Below are positions 34,002 to 42,969 of a stretch of DNA of 64,000 nucleotides, in pieces. Source of the DNA: Pantoea latae (GTDB lineage Bacteria > Pseudomonadota > Gammaproteobacteria > Enterobacterales > Enterobacteriaceae); assembly GCF_002077695.1 (NCBI RefSeq), contig NZ_MWUE01000003.1:220676-284675 (forward strand). Reading direction: 5' to 3'. How positions within the stretch are numbered: the first letter of the stretch is position 1; each line of letters starts with the position of its first letter. A program made the translations under genes and the position numbers. The notes beneath the pieces are model-generated. The model was given only the letters and a program-made list of their open reading frames with translations, searched no databases and was not told the origin of the DNA.

Positions 34002-35567
34002 ATGCTAATCCGCCCTGTTATCCTCTGTTTGCTGCTGCTGCTGACCCGGCAGGCCGTCGCGGGCGACGGCGCTGACTTCGCGGCGGCGAGCCGCGCTAAG
34101 CAGGCCGCGCTGCTACAGCAGTGGGCCGCCGCGCCGGACGCTGGCCGCCTGCCGCTGCTGCAGGCGCTGCGCCAGGAAAGCGTGGTTATTGACGAGAAAA
34201 AACAGCCGTTCAGTCATGAAAACGGCGCTCTGACGCCGCTCGACAGCGCCCGGCAGCCTGAGGGCAGGACGCAAAAAATCTTTATGAATAACCGGCTGCG
34301 GGTGCTGATCGCCAGCGCCCTCGCCGCCCACCAGCTGGTCAGCAGCGACGCCCAGCTGCGGCTGCAGGCCGCGCGACAGCTGCAAAGCGACGCGGCTGCC
34401 GATCAGCTGCCGCTGATTGAAAAGCGGCTGGCGAGCGAACAGGCGCCGGAGGTGCGCACAGCACTGGCGCTCGCCGCCGCGAATCTGCAGCTTGCCAGCC
34501 CTGAAGCGGGTGCCCGTCTGCAGGCGGTGAGGCTGCTCGGCGAATCGGGCGATCCCGCCGTGCAGGCCAGCCTGAACCGTTTGACCCAGCCCGACAGCGA
34601 GCCCGACGCGCAGGTGCGCGCCGCCGCCGTCAGCAGCCTGAAGCAGATCAAGCAGCGCCTGATGTGGGGCGATCTGCTCGGCCAGGCCTTTACCGGGCTG
34701 TCGCTCGGCTCTGTTTTGCTGCTGGCGGCGCTGGGGCTGGCGATCACCTACGGCCTGCTCGGGGTGATCAATATGGCGCACGGCGAGATGCTGATGCTTG
34801 GCGCCTACGCCACCTGGCTGGTGCAGACGCTGTTTCAGCACTACGCGCCGCAGTGGCTGGCGTGGTATCCGCTGCTGGCGTTGCCGGTGGCGTTTGGCGT
34901 CACCGCCGTGATGGGGATGCTGCTGGAGCGCGTCATTATTCGCCACCTCTATGGCCGCCCGCTGGAGACGCTGCTGGCGACCTGGGGCATCAGCCTGATG
35001 CTGATCCAGCTGGTGCGCATGCTGTTCGGCGCGCAGAACCTTGAAGTGGCCAACCCGGCGTGGCTGTCGGGCGGCCTGCAGCTGCTGCCCAATCTGGTGC
35101 TGCCCTACAACCGTCTTGCGGTGATCCTGTTCGTCGCGGCGGTGCTGCTGCTCACCTGGCTGCTGCTGAATAAAACTCGCCTCGGCCTCAACGTGCGCGC
35201 CGTCACCCAGAACCGCGCGATGGCGGACTGCTGCGGCGTGCCGACCGGGCGCGTCGATATGCTGGCGTTCGGGCTGGGCTCCGGCATCGCCGGACTGGGC
35301 GGCGTCGCGCTGTCGCAGCTCGGCAACGTCGGCCCGGAGCTGGGTCAGGGCTATATCATCGACTCGTTTTTAGTGGTGGTGCTGGGCGGCGTCGGCCAGC
35401 TGGCGGGAACGGTGGTGGCCGCCTTCGGCCTCGGCATCCTGAATAAGGTGCTGGAGCCGCAGACCGGCGCGGTGCTGGGCAAGATCCTGATCCTGATGCT
35501 GATTGTGCTGTTTATCCAGAAACGGCCGCAGGGGCTGTTCGCCGTTAAAGGGAGGGTCATCGACTAA
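34002..35567 (+). CDS. urtB: Urea ABC transporter permease UrtB
   Basis: Inner-membrane permease of 521 residues. As usual for UrtB, a signal-like start and a long N-terminal soluble region (about 20-220, helical, repeat-like) precede a LivH-type channel domain from about 225 with ALGLAITYGLLGVINMAHGE and the coupling region TQNRAMADCCGVPTGRVDML. The stop overlaps the ATG of urtC by one base. It pairs with UrtC. Confidence 0.93.
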   Translation: MLIRPVILCLLLLLTRQAVAGDGADFAAASRAKQAALLQQWAAAPDAGRLPLLQALRQESVVIDEKKQPFSHENGALTPLDSARQPEGRTQKIFMNNRLRVLIASALAAHQLVSSDAQLRLQAARQLQSDAAADQLPLIEKRLASEQAPEVRTALALAAANLQLASPEAGARLQAVRLLGESGDPAVQASLNRLTQPDSEPDAQVRAAAVSSLKQIKQRLMWGDLLGQAFTGLSLGSVLLLAALGLAITYGLLGVINMAHGEMLMLGAYATWLVQTLFQHYAPQWLAWYPLLALPVAFGVTAVMGMLLERVIIRHLYGRPLETLLATWGISLMLIQLVRMLFGAQNLEVANPAWLSGGLQLLPNLVLPYNRLAVILFVAAVLLLTWLLLNKTRLGLNVRAVTQNRAMADCCGVPTGRVDMLAFGLGSGIAGLGGVALSQLGNVGPELGQGYIIDSFLVVVLGGVGQLAGTVVAAFGLGILNKVLEPQTGAVLGKILILMLIVLFIQKRPQGLFAVKGRVID

Positions 35568-36643
35568 TGACGCAGCCAGTTACCTTAACCCTCGCGCGCA
35601 AAGCGCCCCGGCTGGCGCTGAGCGCGGGCGCGGCCGTCGCGCTGCTGCTGCTGGCGCTGCCGTTCTGCGCCCTGCTGCCCGCCGCGCATCCGCTGGCCAT
35701 CTCCACCTACACGCTGACGCTGGTGGGGAAAATTCTCTGCTATGCCGTGGTCGCCGTAGCGCTCGATCTGGTGTGGGGCTACGCCGGGCTGCTGTCGCTC
35801 GGCCACGGCCTGTTCTTCGCCCTCGGCGGCTACGCCATGGGCATGTATCTGATGCGTCAGGCGGCGGGAAGCGGCCTGCCGGCGTTTATGTCGTTTCTGT
35901 CGTGGAACGAACTGCCCTGGTTCTGGGTCGGGACGCAGCACTTCGCCTGGGCGCTCCTGTTGATCGTACTGGTGCCGGGGCTGCTGGCGCTGCTGTTTGG
36001 CTTTTTCGCCTTCCGCTCAAAGATCAAAGGCGTCTACTTCTCGATCATGACGCAGGCGCTGACCTACGCCGGGATGCTGCTGTTTTTTCGCAACGAAACC
36101 GGCTTCGGCGGCAACAACGGCTTTACCGGCTTCACCACCCTGCTCGGCTTTAGCGTCACCGCCACCGGCACGCGCATCGGGCTGTTCGTCGCCACCGTGC
36201 TGCTGCTGGCGCTCAGCCTCGCCGCCGGTTTCGCGCTGGCGCGCAGCAAGTTTGGCCGCGTGCTGACCGCGGTGCGCGATGCAGAAAACCGGCTGATGTT
36301 TATCGGCTACGATCCGCGCGGCTTCAAGCTGTTTGTCTGGGTGCTCTCCGCCGTGCTGTGCGGCCTGGCGGGCGCGCTCTACGTGCCGCAGGTGGGCATT
36401 ATCAACCCGGGCGAGATGTCGCCGACCAACTCTATCGAGGCGGCGATCTGGGTGGCACTCGGCGGACGCGGCACGCTGATCGGCCCACTACTGGGCGCCG
36501 CCATCGTCAACGGCGCCAAGAGCTGGTTTACCGTGGCGTTCCCCGAATACTGGCTTTTTTTCCTCGGACTGATGTTTATTCTGGTCACGCTGTTCCTGCC
36601 GCGTGGCGTCATTGGCCTGCTGCGCCGGAGGCGTGATGAGTGA
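35567..36643 (+). CDS. urtC: Urea ABC transporter permease UrtC
   Basis: LivM-type inner-membrane permease of 358 residues with DLVWGYAGLLSLGHGLFFAL near 65-84 and the coupling loop AVRDAENRLMFIGYDPRGFK. It starts at the last base of urtB and overlaps the start of urtD by eight bases. It completes the channel of the urea importer. Confidence 0.93.
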   Translation: MTQPVTLTLARKAPRLALSAGAAVALLLLALPFCALLPAAHPLAISTYTLTLVGKILCYAVVAVALDLVWGYAGLLSLGHGLFFALGGYAMGMYLMRQAAGSGLPAFMSFLSWNELPWFWVGTQHFAWALLLIVLVPGLLALLFGFFAFRSKIKGVYFSIMTQALTYAGMLLFFRNETGFGGNNGFTGFTTLLGFSVTATGTRIGLFVATVLLLALSLAAGFALARSKFGRVLTAVRDAENRLMFIGYDPRGFKLFVWVLSAVLCGLAGALYVPQVGIINPGEMSPTNSIEAAIWVALGGRGTLIGPLLGAAIVNGAKSWFTVAFPEYWLFFLGLMFILVTLFLPRGVIGLLRRRRDE

Positions 36644-37427
36644 TCGCTTGTTTACCCAACCCCAGCCGGCGGATCGCTACCGTCATCAGCGCGATCCGCT
36701 GCTGCAGCTGGAGAAGATTAACGTCTCTTTTGACGGCTTTCAGGCGCTGACCGATCTCTCGCTGACCATCGGCGTCGGCGAGCTGCGCTGCGTTATCGGC
36801 CCCAACGGCGCCGGTAAAACCACGCTGATGGATGTGATCACCGGCAAAACCCGGCCAGACAGCGGACGGGTGCTGTACGATCAGGACACCGATCTCAACC
36901 GGCTCACACCGGTGCAGATCGCCCACGCCGGCATCGGCCGCAAGTTTCAAAAGCCCACGGTGTTCGAGGCGCTGACGGTGTTCGACAATCTGGAGATCGC
37001 GCTGAAAAACGATAAATCGGTCTGGGCCTGCCTGCGGGCGCGGCTAGACGGCGAGCAGCAGGATCGCATCGACGAGGTGCTGAAGCTGCTGCGGCTCGGC
37101 GGCGAGCGCGGACGCAAAGCCGGGCTGCTGTCACACGGACAGAAGCAGTTTCTTGAAATCGGCATGCTGCTGGTGCAGGAGCCGCATCTGCTGCTGCTCG
37201 ACGAGCCCGCCGCCGGCATGACGGACGCGGAAACAGACTATACCGCCGAGCTGTTTCGCAGCCTGGCCGGCAAACACTCGCTAATGGTAGTCGAGCACGA
37301 CATGGGCTTTGTGGAAACCATTGCCGATCGCGTGACGGTGCTGCATCAGGGCCAGGTGCTGGCCGAGGGATCGCTGCGCGAGGTGCAGGCGGACGACAGG
37401 GTTATCGACGTTTATCTGGGGCGCTGA
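36636..37427 (+). CDS. urtD: Urea ABC transporter ATP-binding protein UrtD
   Basis: LivG-type ATPase of 263 residues with Walker A GPNGAGKTT, Walker B LLLLDEPAAGM and switch EHDMGF. The signature reads LSHGQKQ, with His in place of the second Gly, as is usual in UrtD. The ATG at 36636 has GGAGG upstream; a longer frame reaching into urtC is rejected. It is followed one base later by urtE. Confidence 0.92.
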   Translation: MSDRLFTQPQPADRYRHQRDPLLQLEKINVSFDGFQALTDLSLTIGVGELRCVIGPNGAGKTTLMDVITGKTRPDSGRVLYDQDTDLNRLTPVQIAHAGIGRKFQKPTVFEALTVFDNLEIALKNDKSVWACLRARLDGEQQDRIDEVLKLLRLGGERGRKAGLLSHGQKQFLEIGMLLVQEPHLLLLDEPAAGMTDAETDYTAELFRSLAGKHSLMVVEHDMGFVETIADRVTVLHQGQVLAEGSLREVQADDRVIDVYLGR

Positions 37428-37428
37428 G

Positions 37429-38127
37429 ATGTTACAGGTAGCTGAACTGAATCAATATTACGGCGGCAGCCATATTTTGCGCGGCCTATCTTTTGACGTG
37501 AAAAGCGGCGAAATCACCTGCCTGCTGGGCCGCAACGGCGTCGGCAAGAGCACGCTGCTGAGGTGCCTGATGGGCCTGCTTCCGGCGAAGTCGGGCGAGA
37601 TCCGCTGGCAGGGCAAGGCGATTAATGCCCTTAAGCCGCACCAGCGCGTCCAGGCGGGTATCGCCTACGTGCCGCAGGGACGGGAGATCTTCCCGCGCCT
37701 GACGGTAGAAGAGAACCTGCTGATGGGGCTGGCCCGCTTTGCGGGATCGGAGGCGAAAAAGGTGCCGGAAGAGATCTATCAGCTGTTCCCGGTGCTGCGC
37801 GACATGAAGGCGCGGCGCGGCGGCGATCTCTCCGGCGGGCAGCAGCAGCAGCTGGCGATCGGCCGGGCGCTGGCCTGTCGGCCGCAGCTGCTGATCCTCG
37901 ATGAGCCGACCGAAGGCATTCAGCCCTCGGTGATTAAAGAGATAGGCGCCGTGATACGCCAGCTGGCGCAGCGCGGCGATATGGCGATCCTGCTGGTCGA
38001 GCAGTTTTACGACTTCGCCGCTGAGCTGGCTGATAGCTACCTGGTGATGTCGCGCGGCGAGATCGTCCAGCGCGGACGCGGCGCCGCGATGGAGCAGGAT
38101 AACGTCAGGCGGCTGGTGGCGATCTAG
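37429..38127 (+). CDS. urtE: Urea ABC transporter ATP-binding protein UrtE
   Basis: LivF-type ATPase of 232 residues with GRNGVGKST (Walker A), LSGGQQQQ (signature) and LLILDEPTEGIQP (Walker B plus the UrtE-like IQP). It is the last gene of the urt set. Its stop codon overlaps the stop codon of the convergent tannase gene in the palindrome CTAG. Confidence 0.93.
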   Translation: MLQVAELNQYYGGSHILRGLSFDVKSGEITCLLGRNGVGKSTLLRCLMGLLPAKSGEIRWQGKAINALKPHQRVQAGIAYVPQGREIFPRLTVEENLLMGLARFAGSEAKKVPEEIYQLFPVLRDMKARRGGDLSGGQQQQLAIGRALACRPQLLILDEPTEGIQPSVIKEIGAVIRQLAQRGDMAILLVEQFYDFAAELADSYLVMSRGEIVQRGRGAAMEQDNVRRLVAI

Positions 38128-39905
38128 TCGGCCGCCTGTTTCAGCTCACCGTTAACGGCGCGGTAGCGGCGCTGATTGTCCGGGGCGAGCAGCTCGCTGA
38201 CCGGCTGCGCCAGCTGGACGGCGCGGTAGTCCCCTTTTACCGCCGTGTAGCTGGCGGCGTCATTCTTATCCCCTTTCCCGCTGTAGCGCGCGATATAGGG
38301 GTAAGGGAAGACCGGACGGGTGTAGCGCGTTTTTTGCGCCGCCGCCGCCACGGGCAGGCTCGGCTTCTGCACGCCGTGGAACTGGGCTGATGCGTCTTTC
38401 TCCGGCGCGGGGCCGCCTGCTGGCGGCATGCCCGGCATAGCGTCGGCCTGCGCCGATTTACCCACGATAAGGCGCGCCGGCGCCCTCTCCTGCTCCGTCC
38501 AGTTCATCAGCGCCGTCAGCAGGTCCACCTGATCGGGACCTTCTCCGTTGCCGCAGTGCGCAACGCCCGGCAGCAGAAAGAGACGCATAAAGCGATCGAC
38601 CTGAGCGTCGCCCATCCGCTGCTGCACGCCGCGGAACCAGGCGAGCGTGCCCGCCGGCGAGATAGAGTCATCGGCCAGCCCGTGCCAGACGATCAGCTTG
38701 CCGCCTGCCGCCTGAAAGGGGCTGAGGTTGGTGTTGGTGGCATCGTAAAGCGGCGCCAGCGCGGCAATTTTCGCGAAGTTCTGACGGTTAAAGGCAAAAT
38801 CGGCCACGCGGGTGAGCGGCTGTTTACCACCGGGCAGCAGCACGTACTGAATGGCGGGCAAGGCCATCATTTCCGACATCGAATGCCCGGTCGCCGTTGC
38901 CGGAACCGGCCAGCGCAGCTCGGAACCAATCGGCAGGCCGCCCGGCGCCAGCGACTCTCCCGCGCTGTCGCGCGCGCCGCGATAGAGTTTTTCCACCACG
39001 TCCAGCTCTTCCGCCGTCAGGCACGTTTCCTGCTGCTGGCCGGGCGCGCACTGCGCGATCCAGCTGCGTGAGAAGGTACAGGCATAGGGGTTTTGCAGGA
39101 TGCCGTCATTGATGCCGGAGAGCGTCGGGCAGTGCGCCAGGGCGGCCTGATGGATCAGGGCCAGGCGGTTTTGCAGCAGGATGGGCGTGCCGTCGGCGCG
39201 CAAATTAGCCACCACGTTCCAGCCATGAAAAAACGAATTCTGCACCGAGAACCAGGCGGCGGGCGCGCCTGCGCTGATGCCGTTAAAGTCGTGAGGATAA
39301 CGCTGCGCTTCCACCAGCGCTTCACGGCCGCCGTCTGAGCACCCCATAAAGTAGGCGTATTTCGGCCGCTGTCCGTAGTAGGCCGCCGTCAGCGCTTTGG
39401 CGAACTGCGCGGTAACGTGGTTGGCGCGGTAGGCAAAATCGATGCGCTTCTGTGGATCCTCCGCCCATGAGGCGTCCATCATGCTGCCAGCGTGCCCCAT
39501 ATTGGTCGCCGCCACCACAAATTCGCCGTTCATGGCGGGCACGCAGCCGCTGGCGTTAGAGAGGCTGAGGTTGATATTGCCGCACAATCCACCGCAGCCC
39601 ACCTGCAACAGTCGCTGCGTCCATTTCGCCTGCGGAAGCGCCACCTCGACGCCAATATCGGGCGAGAGCGTGGCGCTGACTTTGCAGAAGGCGCCCTGCG
39701 CGGTTTTTAACTCTTCAGCACCGGTGATCCTGACCTCGGCGTCCACGCCCTCGCCAACGCTAAGCGCGGCCAGCGCGGCGCAGGAACGTACCGGCTGAAC
39801 CTCGTCCAGCGGTAACGCCGCCCGCGCCGGTGACAGCAGGCTAAAAAACAGGCCAACGGCGAGGATCGCCGGGATAAAAGTGAAATAGCGGCACTGGCGC
39901 GGCAT
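38124..39905 (-). CDS. Tannase/feruloyl esterase family protein
   Basis: Secreted or periplasmic esterase of about 593 residues. The start at 39905 gives a clear signal peptide ending SPARA and has AAGGA at good distance; an alternative start lies 24 bases upstream. Family marks: QVGCGGLCGNINLSLSNASG, the nucleophile segment MGCSDGGREALVEAQ, an acid near ADDSISPAGTLAWF and the His in GVAHCGNGEGPDQVDLL, with the Cys pair flanking Ser and His that is typical of tannases. It would hydrolyse ester bonds of plant phenolics such as gallate or hydroxycinnamate esters. It stands alone between two convergent or downstream operons and seems unrelated to urea use. Confidence 0.88.
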   Translation of the reverse strand: MPRQCRYFTFIPAILAVGLFFSLLSPARAALPLDEVQPVRSCAALAALSVGEGVDAEVRITGAEELKTAQGAFCKVSATLSPDIGVEVALPQAKWTQRLLQVGCGGLCGNINLSLSNASGCVPAMNGEFVVAATNMGHAGSMMDASWAEDPQKRIDFAYRANHVTAQFAKALTAAYYGQRPKYAYFMGCSDGGREALVEAQRYPHDFNGISAGAPAAWFSVQNSFFHGWNVVANLRADGTPILLQNRLALIHQAALAHCPTLSGINDGILQNPYACTFSRSWIAQCAPGQQQETCLTAEELDVVEKLYRGARDSAGESLAPGGLPIGSELRWPVPATATGHSMSEMMALPAIQYVLLPGGKQPLTRVADFAFNRQNFAKIAALAPLYDATNTNLSPFQAAGGKLIVWHGLADDSISPAGTLAWFRGVQQRMGDAQVDRFMRLFLLPGVAHCGNGEGPDQVDLLTALMNWTEQERAPARLIVGKSAQADAMPGMPPAGGPAPEKDASAQFHGVQKPSLPVAAAAQKTRYTRPVFPYPYIARYSGKGDKNDAASYTAVKGDYRAVQLAQPVSELLAPDNQRRYRAVNGELKQAAD

Positions 39906-40062
39906 AACGGGTTTCCTTCTCTGTTTCATTTGCCCTATTTTAGCGGCTGTTTGCCTGAAAGCGGGACAGCACGGCGTTAAGGACGTGTGAATATAGCGAA
40001 AACAGCCGCGACGGAGAGGCCGGGGAAAAGTGCCCGGCTATGCCGTCATGCCTGGAGAGCGT

Positions 40063-41298
40063 TCAGACCTCATTTGCCGCCAGCAGCAGCGTCGCCAGCA
40101 GCACGTTGGCGCCTTCCTCAGCCCACTGCGGCGAAATACGCTCCGCCTCGTTATGGCTGATGCCTTTGACGCAGGGAATGAATATCATCGCCGTGGGCGC
40201 GACGCGGTTGATGTAACAGGCGTCATGACCCGCGCCCGACACCATCCTGCGCTGTGAATAGCCCAGGCTGTGAGCCGCTTTTTCGATGCGCGCAATGCAC
40301 GCTGGGTCGAACTTAACCGGCGGGTAGTCGAAGATTTTCTCGGATGAGATCTGGAGGTGACGCAAACGAATAGCCTCTAGCGCCAGCATCAGCTGCGCCT
40401 CCATCTCGTCGAGCGCAGGCAGCGCAGGATGACGAAACTCCACGCTGCAGAAAACCGCGCCCGGCACCACATTGCGCGATCCGGGCGCGATCTGCGCCAT
40501 GCCCACCGTCGCCCGACCGTCATCGCCATACTGTTGCCCTATTTTCTCTACCGCCAGCACCAGTTCGGCAAAGCCGCACAGGGCATCGCGCCGCAGATCC
40601 ATCGGCGTGGTGCCGGCATGGGCGGCAAAACCAGTAAGGGTGACCTCAAACCAGCGCTGGCCCATCGCGGCGTGAACAATACCGGTGCCAATCCCCTCCT
40701 CTTCCAGAATCGGTCCCTGCTCGATATGAAGTTCGTAACAGGCGTGCAGCGGCTGCGCGCGGGCGGGGCGCTCGCCTGCGTAGCCGATATGGCGTAGCGC
40801 TTCGCCCACGCTGATGCCGTCGCGATCCCGACGCCCCAGCGCATAGTCGCGTGAGAAAACGCCCGCCCACACGCCCGACGCCAGCATCGCGGGCGCAAAG
40901 CGCGCGCCCTCTTCATTGGTCCAGTTCACCAGTAAAATATCGCGCTCGGTCTGAATATCGCGATCGTTCAGCGTGCGCAGCGCCTCCAGTCCTGCCAGTA
41001 CGCCATAGATACCGTCATAGTTGCCGCCCTGCGGCTGCGAGTCCCCATGCGAGCCGATCATCACCGGCGCCAGTTCTGGATGAATGCCGGGACGGCGCAT
41101 AAACATATTGCCGAGTTCATCGACTTCACAGTGAAATCCGGCCTGCTGCGCCCACGCCAGCAGCGTATCGCGCCCCTGCTTATCCTCCTCGCTCAGCGCC
41201 AGGCGCGTTACCCCACCGCCCGACGTCGCGCCGAAGGTGGCAAAAGTCTGCAGCGTCTGCCAGAGACGCGACGCGTTGATGCTCACGGCAGCTGTCAT
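40063..41298 (-). CDS. N-carbamoyl-L-amino acid amidohydrolase (AtcC/HyuC/allantoate type)
   Basis: M20-type zinc hydrolase of 411 residues. The metal residues are visible: H84 in GSHGDS, D95 in GGNYDG, and E129-E130 in NWTNEEGARF. Relatives cleave N-carbamoyl-L-amino acids, allantoate or beta-ureidopropionate to ammonia, carbon dioxide and the amino compound. Its start overlaps the stop of the thiazoline hydrolase gene by four bases. That partner makes N-carbamoyl-L-cysteine, so the likely job is release of L-cysteine, ammonia and carbon dioxide (AtcC role). It is the last gene of the seven-gene minus-strand operon. Confidence 0.88.
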   Translation of the reverse strand: MTAAVSINASRLWQTLQTFATFGATSGGGVTRLALSEEDKQGRDTLLAWAQQAGFHCEVDELGNMFMRRPGIHPELAPVMIGSHGDSQPQGGNYDGIYGVLAGLEALRTLNDRDIQTERDILLVNWTNEEGARFAPAMLASGVWAGVFSRDYALGRRDRDGISVGEALRHIGYAGERPARAQPLHACYELHIEQGPILEEEGIGTGIVHAAMGQRWFEVTLTGFAAHAGTTPMDLRRDALCGFAELVLAVEKIGQQYGDDGRATVGMAQIAPGSRNVVPGAVFCSVEFRHPALPALDEMEAQLMLALEAIRLRHLQISSEKIFDYPPVKFDPACIARIEKAAHSLGYSQRRMVSGAGHDACYINRVAPTAMIFIPCVKGISHNEAERISPQWAEEGANVLLATLLLAANEV

Positions 41299-41786
41299 GA
41301 CGGCTTCTCTTTCTTGACCTGATAGCGAAAATCGCAGCGCTTCGCGCCCGACATAATAGTGGTGGTGCGCGTTAGCTCGACATCCGGCGCGTAGCCGACG
41401 ATAAATTTATCGTCGCGCGCGCAAGAGAGCAGATGCCCTATCTCGCCCAGCCCCATCTGCTGATACATCTCCGCATAGCGGCAGCGGGTAACGTCATAGT
41501 TGTAATGGTCGCCGTCGTCGTCCAGCACCCGCACCTCCAGGGCGTTATCTTTTTCCCACAAATACTGCAGCGCGACAAAGCTGCGCAGATCCGCCTTTTG
41601 CGGCTCGCTGGCGGCAAAGCTTTTGCCCGCCTCAATCGCCGCCTGCTCGATAGCCTCGCCAATCACCGCCTGCGCGCGCGCTTTACCTATCTCGCGCACC
41701 AGCACGTCATAAATCGGCTTGATAATTTCAGCTTCAATTTTGCGGCGGGCCAGTATGCCCAGCTCAGGTTGTTGACCACAGCTCAT
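41295..41786 (-). CDS. L-2-amino-thiazoline-4-carboxylic acid hydrolase
   Basis: Small soluble protein of 163 residues that I recognise as the L-2-amino-thiazoline-4-carboxylate hydrolase family (AtcB/TsB), with the conserved core ALEVRVLDDDGDHYNYDVTR and RYAEMYQQMG. In Pseudomonas this enzyme opens the thiazoline ring to N-carbamoyl-L-cysteine, which an amidohydrolase converts to cysteine. Exactly such an amidohydrolase overlaps the 3' end here. The gene follows a branched-chain-type binding protein after 12 bases. No racemase for the D-isomer is evident. A related ring substrate cannot be excluded, since few family members have been tested. Confidence 0.8.
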   Translation of the reverse strand: MSCGQQPELGILARRKIEAEIIKPIYDVLVREIGKARAQAVIGEAIEQAAIEAGKSFAASEPQKADLRSFVALQYLWEKDNALEVRVLDDDGDHYNYDVTRCRYAEMYQQMGLGEIGHLLSCARDDKFIVGYAPDVELTRTTTIMSGAKRCDFRYQVKKEKPS

Positions 41787-41798
41787 CTTTGCCTCCTG

Positions 41799-42944
41799 TT
41801 ACTGCGCCGAGCCGCCCAGAACGGTCTGCGGCTGCCATTTACCCCCTACCACTTTATAAACGGTAAAGGAGGGGTTTTTAAGATTGCCCTGCGCGTCAAA
41901 GGCGATGGTGCCGGTGACGCCGGAATAGCGAATGGCGCGCAGCGCAGGCAGGTAGCGTTCGGGATCGGCAGAGTCCGCTTTTTGCATCGCGGCGATCAGC
42001 ACGCGCGTGGCGTCATAGGCGAAAGGCGCGTGCAGTTCGATATGGGTGTGATAGCGAGACTGATAGGCCTGTTCGAACGCTTTGCCGCCCTGCATTTGAT
42101 CCACCGGCAGGCCCGGTTCCAGTGCGACCACCCCTTCGCCCTCTTTCTGCGCCAGCGACAGGAAGGTCTGGCTGACAAAGCCGCCAGCGCCCATCAGCGT
42201 CGCGTTCATGCCGAGCTGTCTGATACGGCGCGCCAGCGGCGCGGCCTGGCTGTCGACCCCGCCGAAAAAGATCAGGTCCGCATTTTTGCTGCGTATCGCG
42301 GTCAGCACGGCGCTAAAATCCACGGTTTTATCGTCTACATACTGTCGATCGACAATCTTTACGCCCTGCGCGTTGAGCGACTTGATAAACTCATCCGCCA
42401 GTCCCTGCCCAAACGCGGTCCGATCGTCAATCACCGCGATACGGCTCGCCTTAAGGGTGTTGACGGCGTAGTTGCCAGCGTAGTTGCCGCCGTCGTCGTC
42501 ATGTCCCATCACGCGAAAACTGGTATCGAACCCCTGCTGGGTATAGGCGTGTCCGGTGGCCACCGGCGCCACCTGCGCGATACCGGCGTCGTGATAGATG
42601 CGCGCCGCCGGAATGCTGGTGCCGGTGTTCCAGTGCCCAACCACGCCAGCCACGCCGCTGTCCACCAGGCGCTGCGCCACGGCGACCGCAACGCGCGGGT
42701 CGGACTGATCGTCCTCAGACTGCAGCTTAAAGGTCACCGCTTTACCCGCCAGCGTCGGATGCGTTTTGTTAACGTCATCAATTGCCAGCTGCGCGCCATT
42801 CTCCAGATCTTTGCCGATGCGCGCCGACGGCCCGGTAAGCGGCCCCGCCAGGCCGATCAGCACGGTATCGTCAGCCTGCGCGCCGCCGATGCCATTCGCG
42901 AGCAGAACCACTGCGCTCAAGGCGCCGAGTGTTATTTTTTTCAT
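41799..42944 (-). CDS. Branched-chain amino acid-type ABC substrate-binding protein
   Basis: Periplasmic binding protein of 381 residues in the LivJ/LivK family. The signal peptide is MKKITLGALSAVVLLANG with cleavage near GAQA. The mature part starts DDTVLIGLAGPLTGPSARIG and has SEDDQSDPRVAVAVAQRLVD. It is in one operon with LivHMGF-like genes upstream and the thiazoline hydrolase downstream. The ligand is therefore probably 2-aminothiazoline-4-carboxylate or a similar compound rather than leucine. Confidence 0.9.
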   Translation of the reverse strand: MKKITLGALSAVVLLANGIGGAQADDTVLIGLAGPLTGPSARIGKDLENGAQLAIDDVNKTHPTLAGKAVTFKLQSEDDQSDPRVAVAVAQRLVDSGVAGVVGHWNTGTSIPAARIYHDAGIAQVAPVATGHAYTQQGFDTSFRVMGHDDDGGNYAGNYAVNTLKASRIAVIDDRTAFGQGLADEFIKSLNAQGVKIVDRQYVDDKTVDFSAVLTAIRSKNADLIFFGGVDSQAAPLARRIRQLGMNATLMGAGGFVSQTFLSLAQKEGEGVVALEPGLPVDQMQGGKAFEQAYQSRYHTHIELHAPFAYDATRVLIAAMQKADSADPERYLPALRAIRYSGVTGTIAFDAQGNLKNPSFTVYKVVGGKWQPQTVLGGSAQ

Positions 42945-42969
42945 TAGCGTTTCCTGATGTTGGTGATGA

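Noticed and set aside
41433..42947. A 504-codon open frame on the plus strand opposite the thiazoline operon
   Set aside because: It is antisense to the well-recognised binding protein and hydrolase genes and shows no family features.
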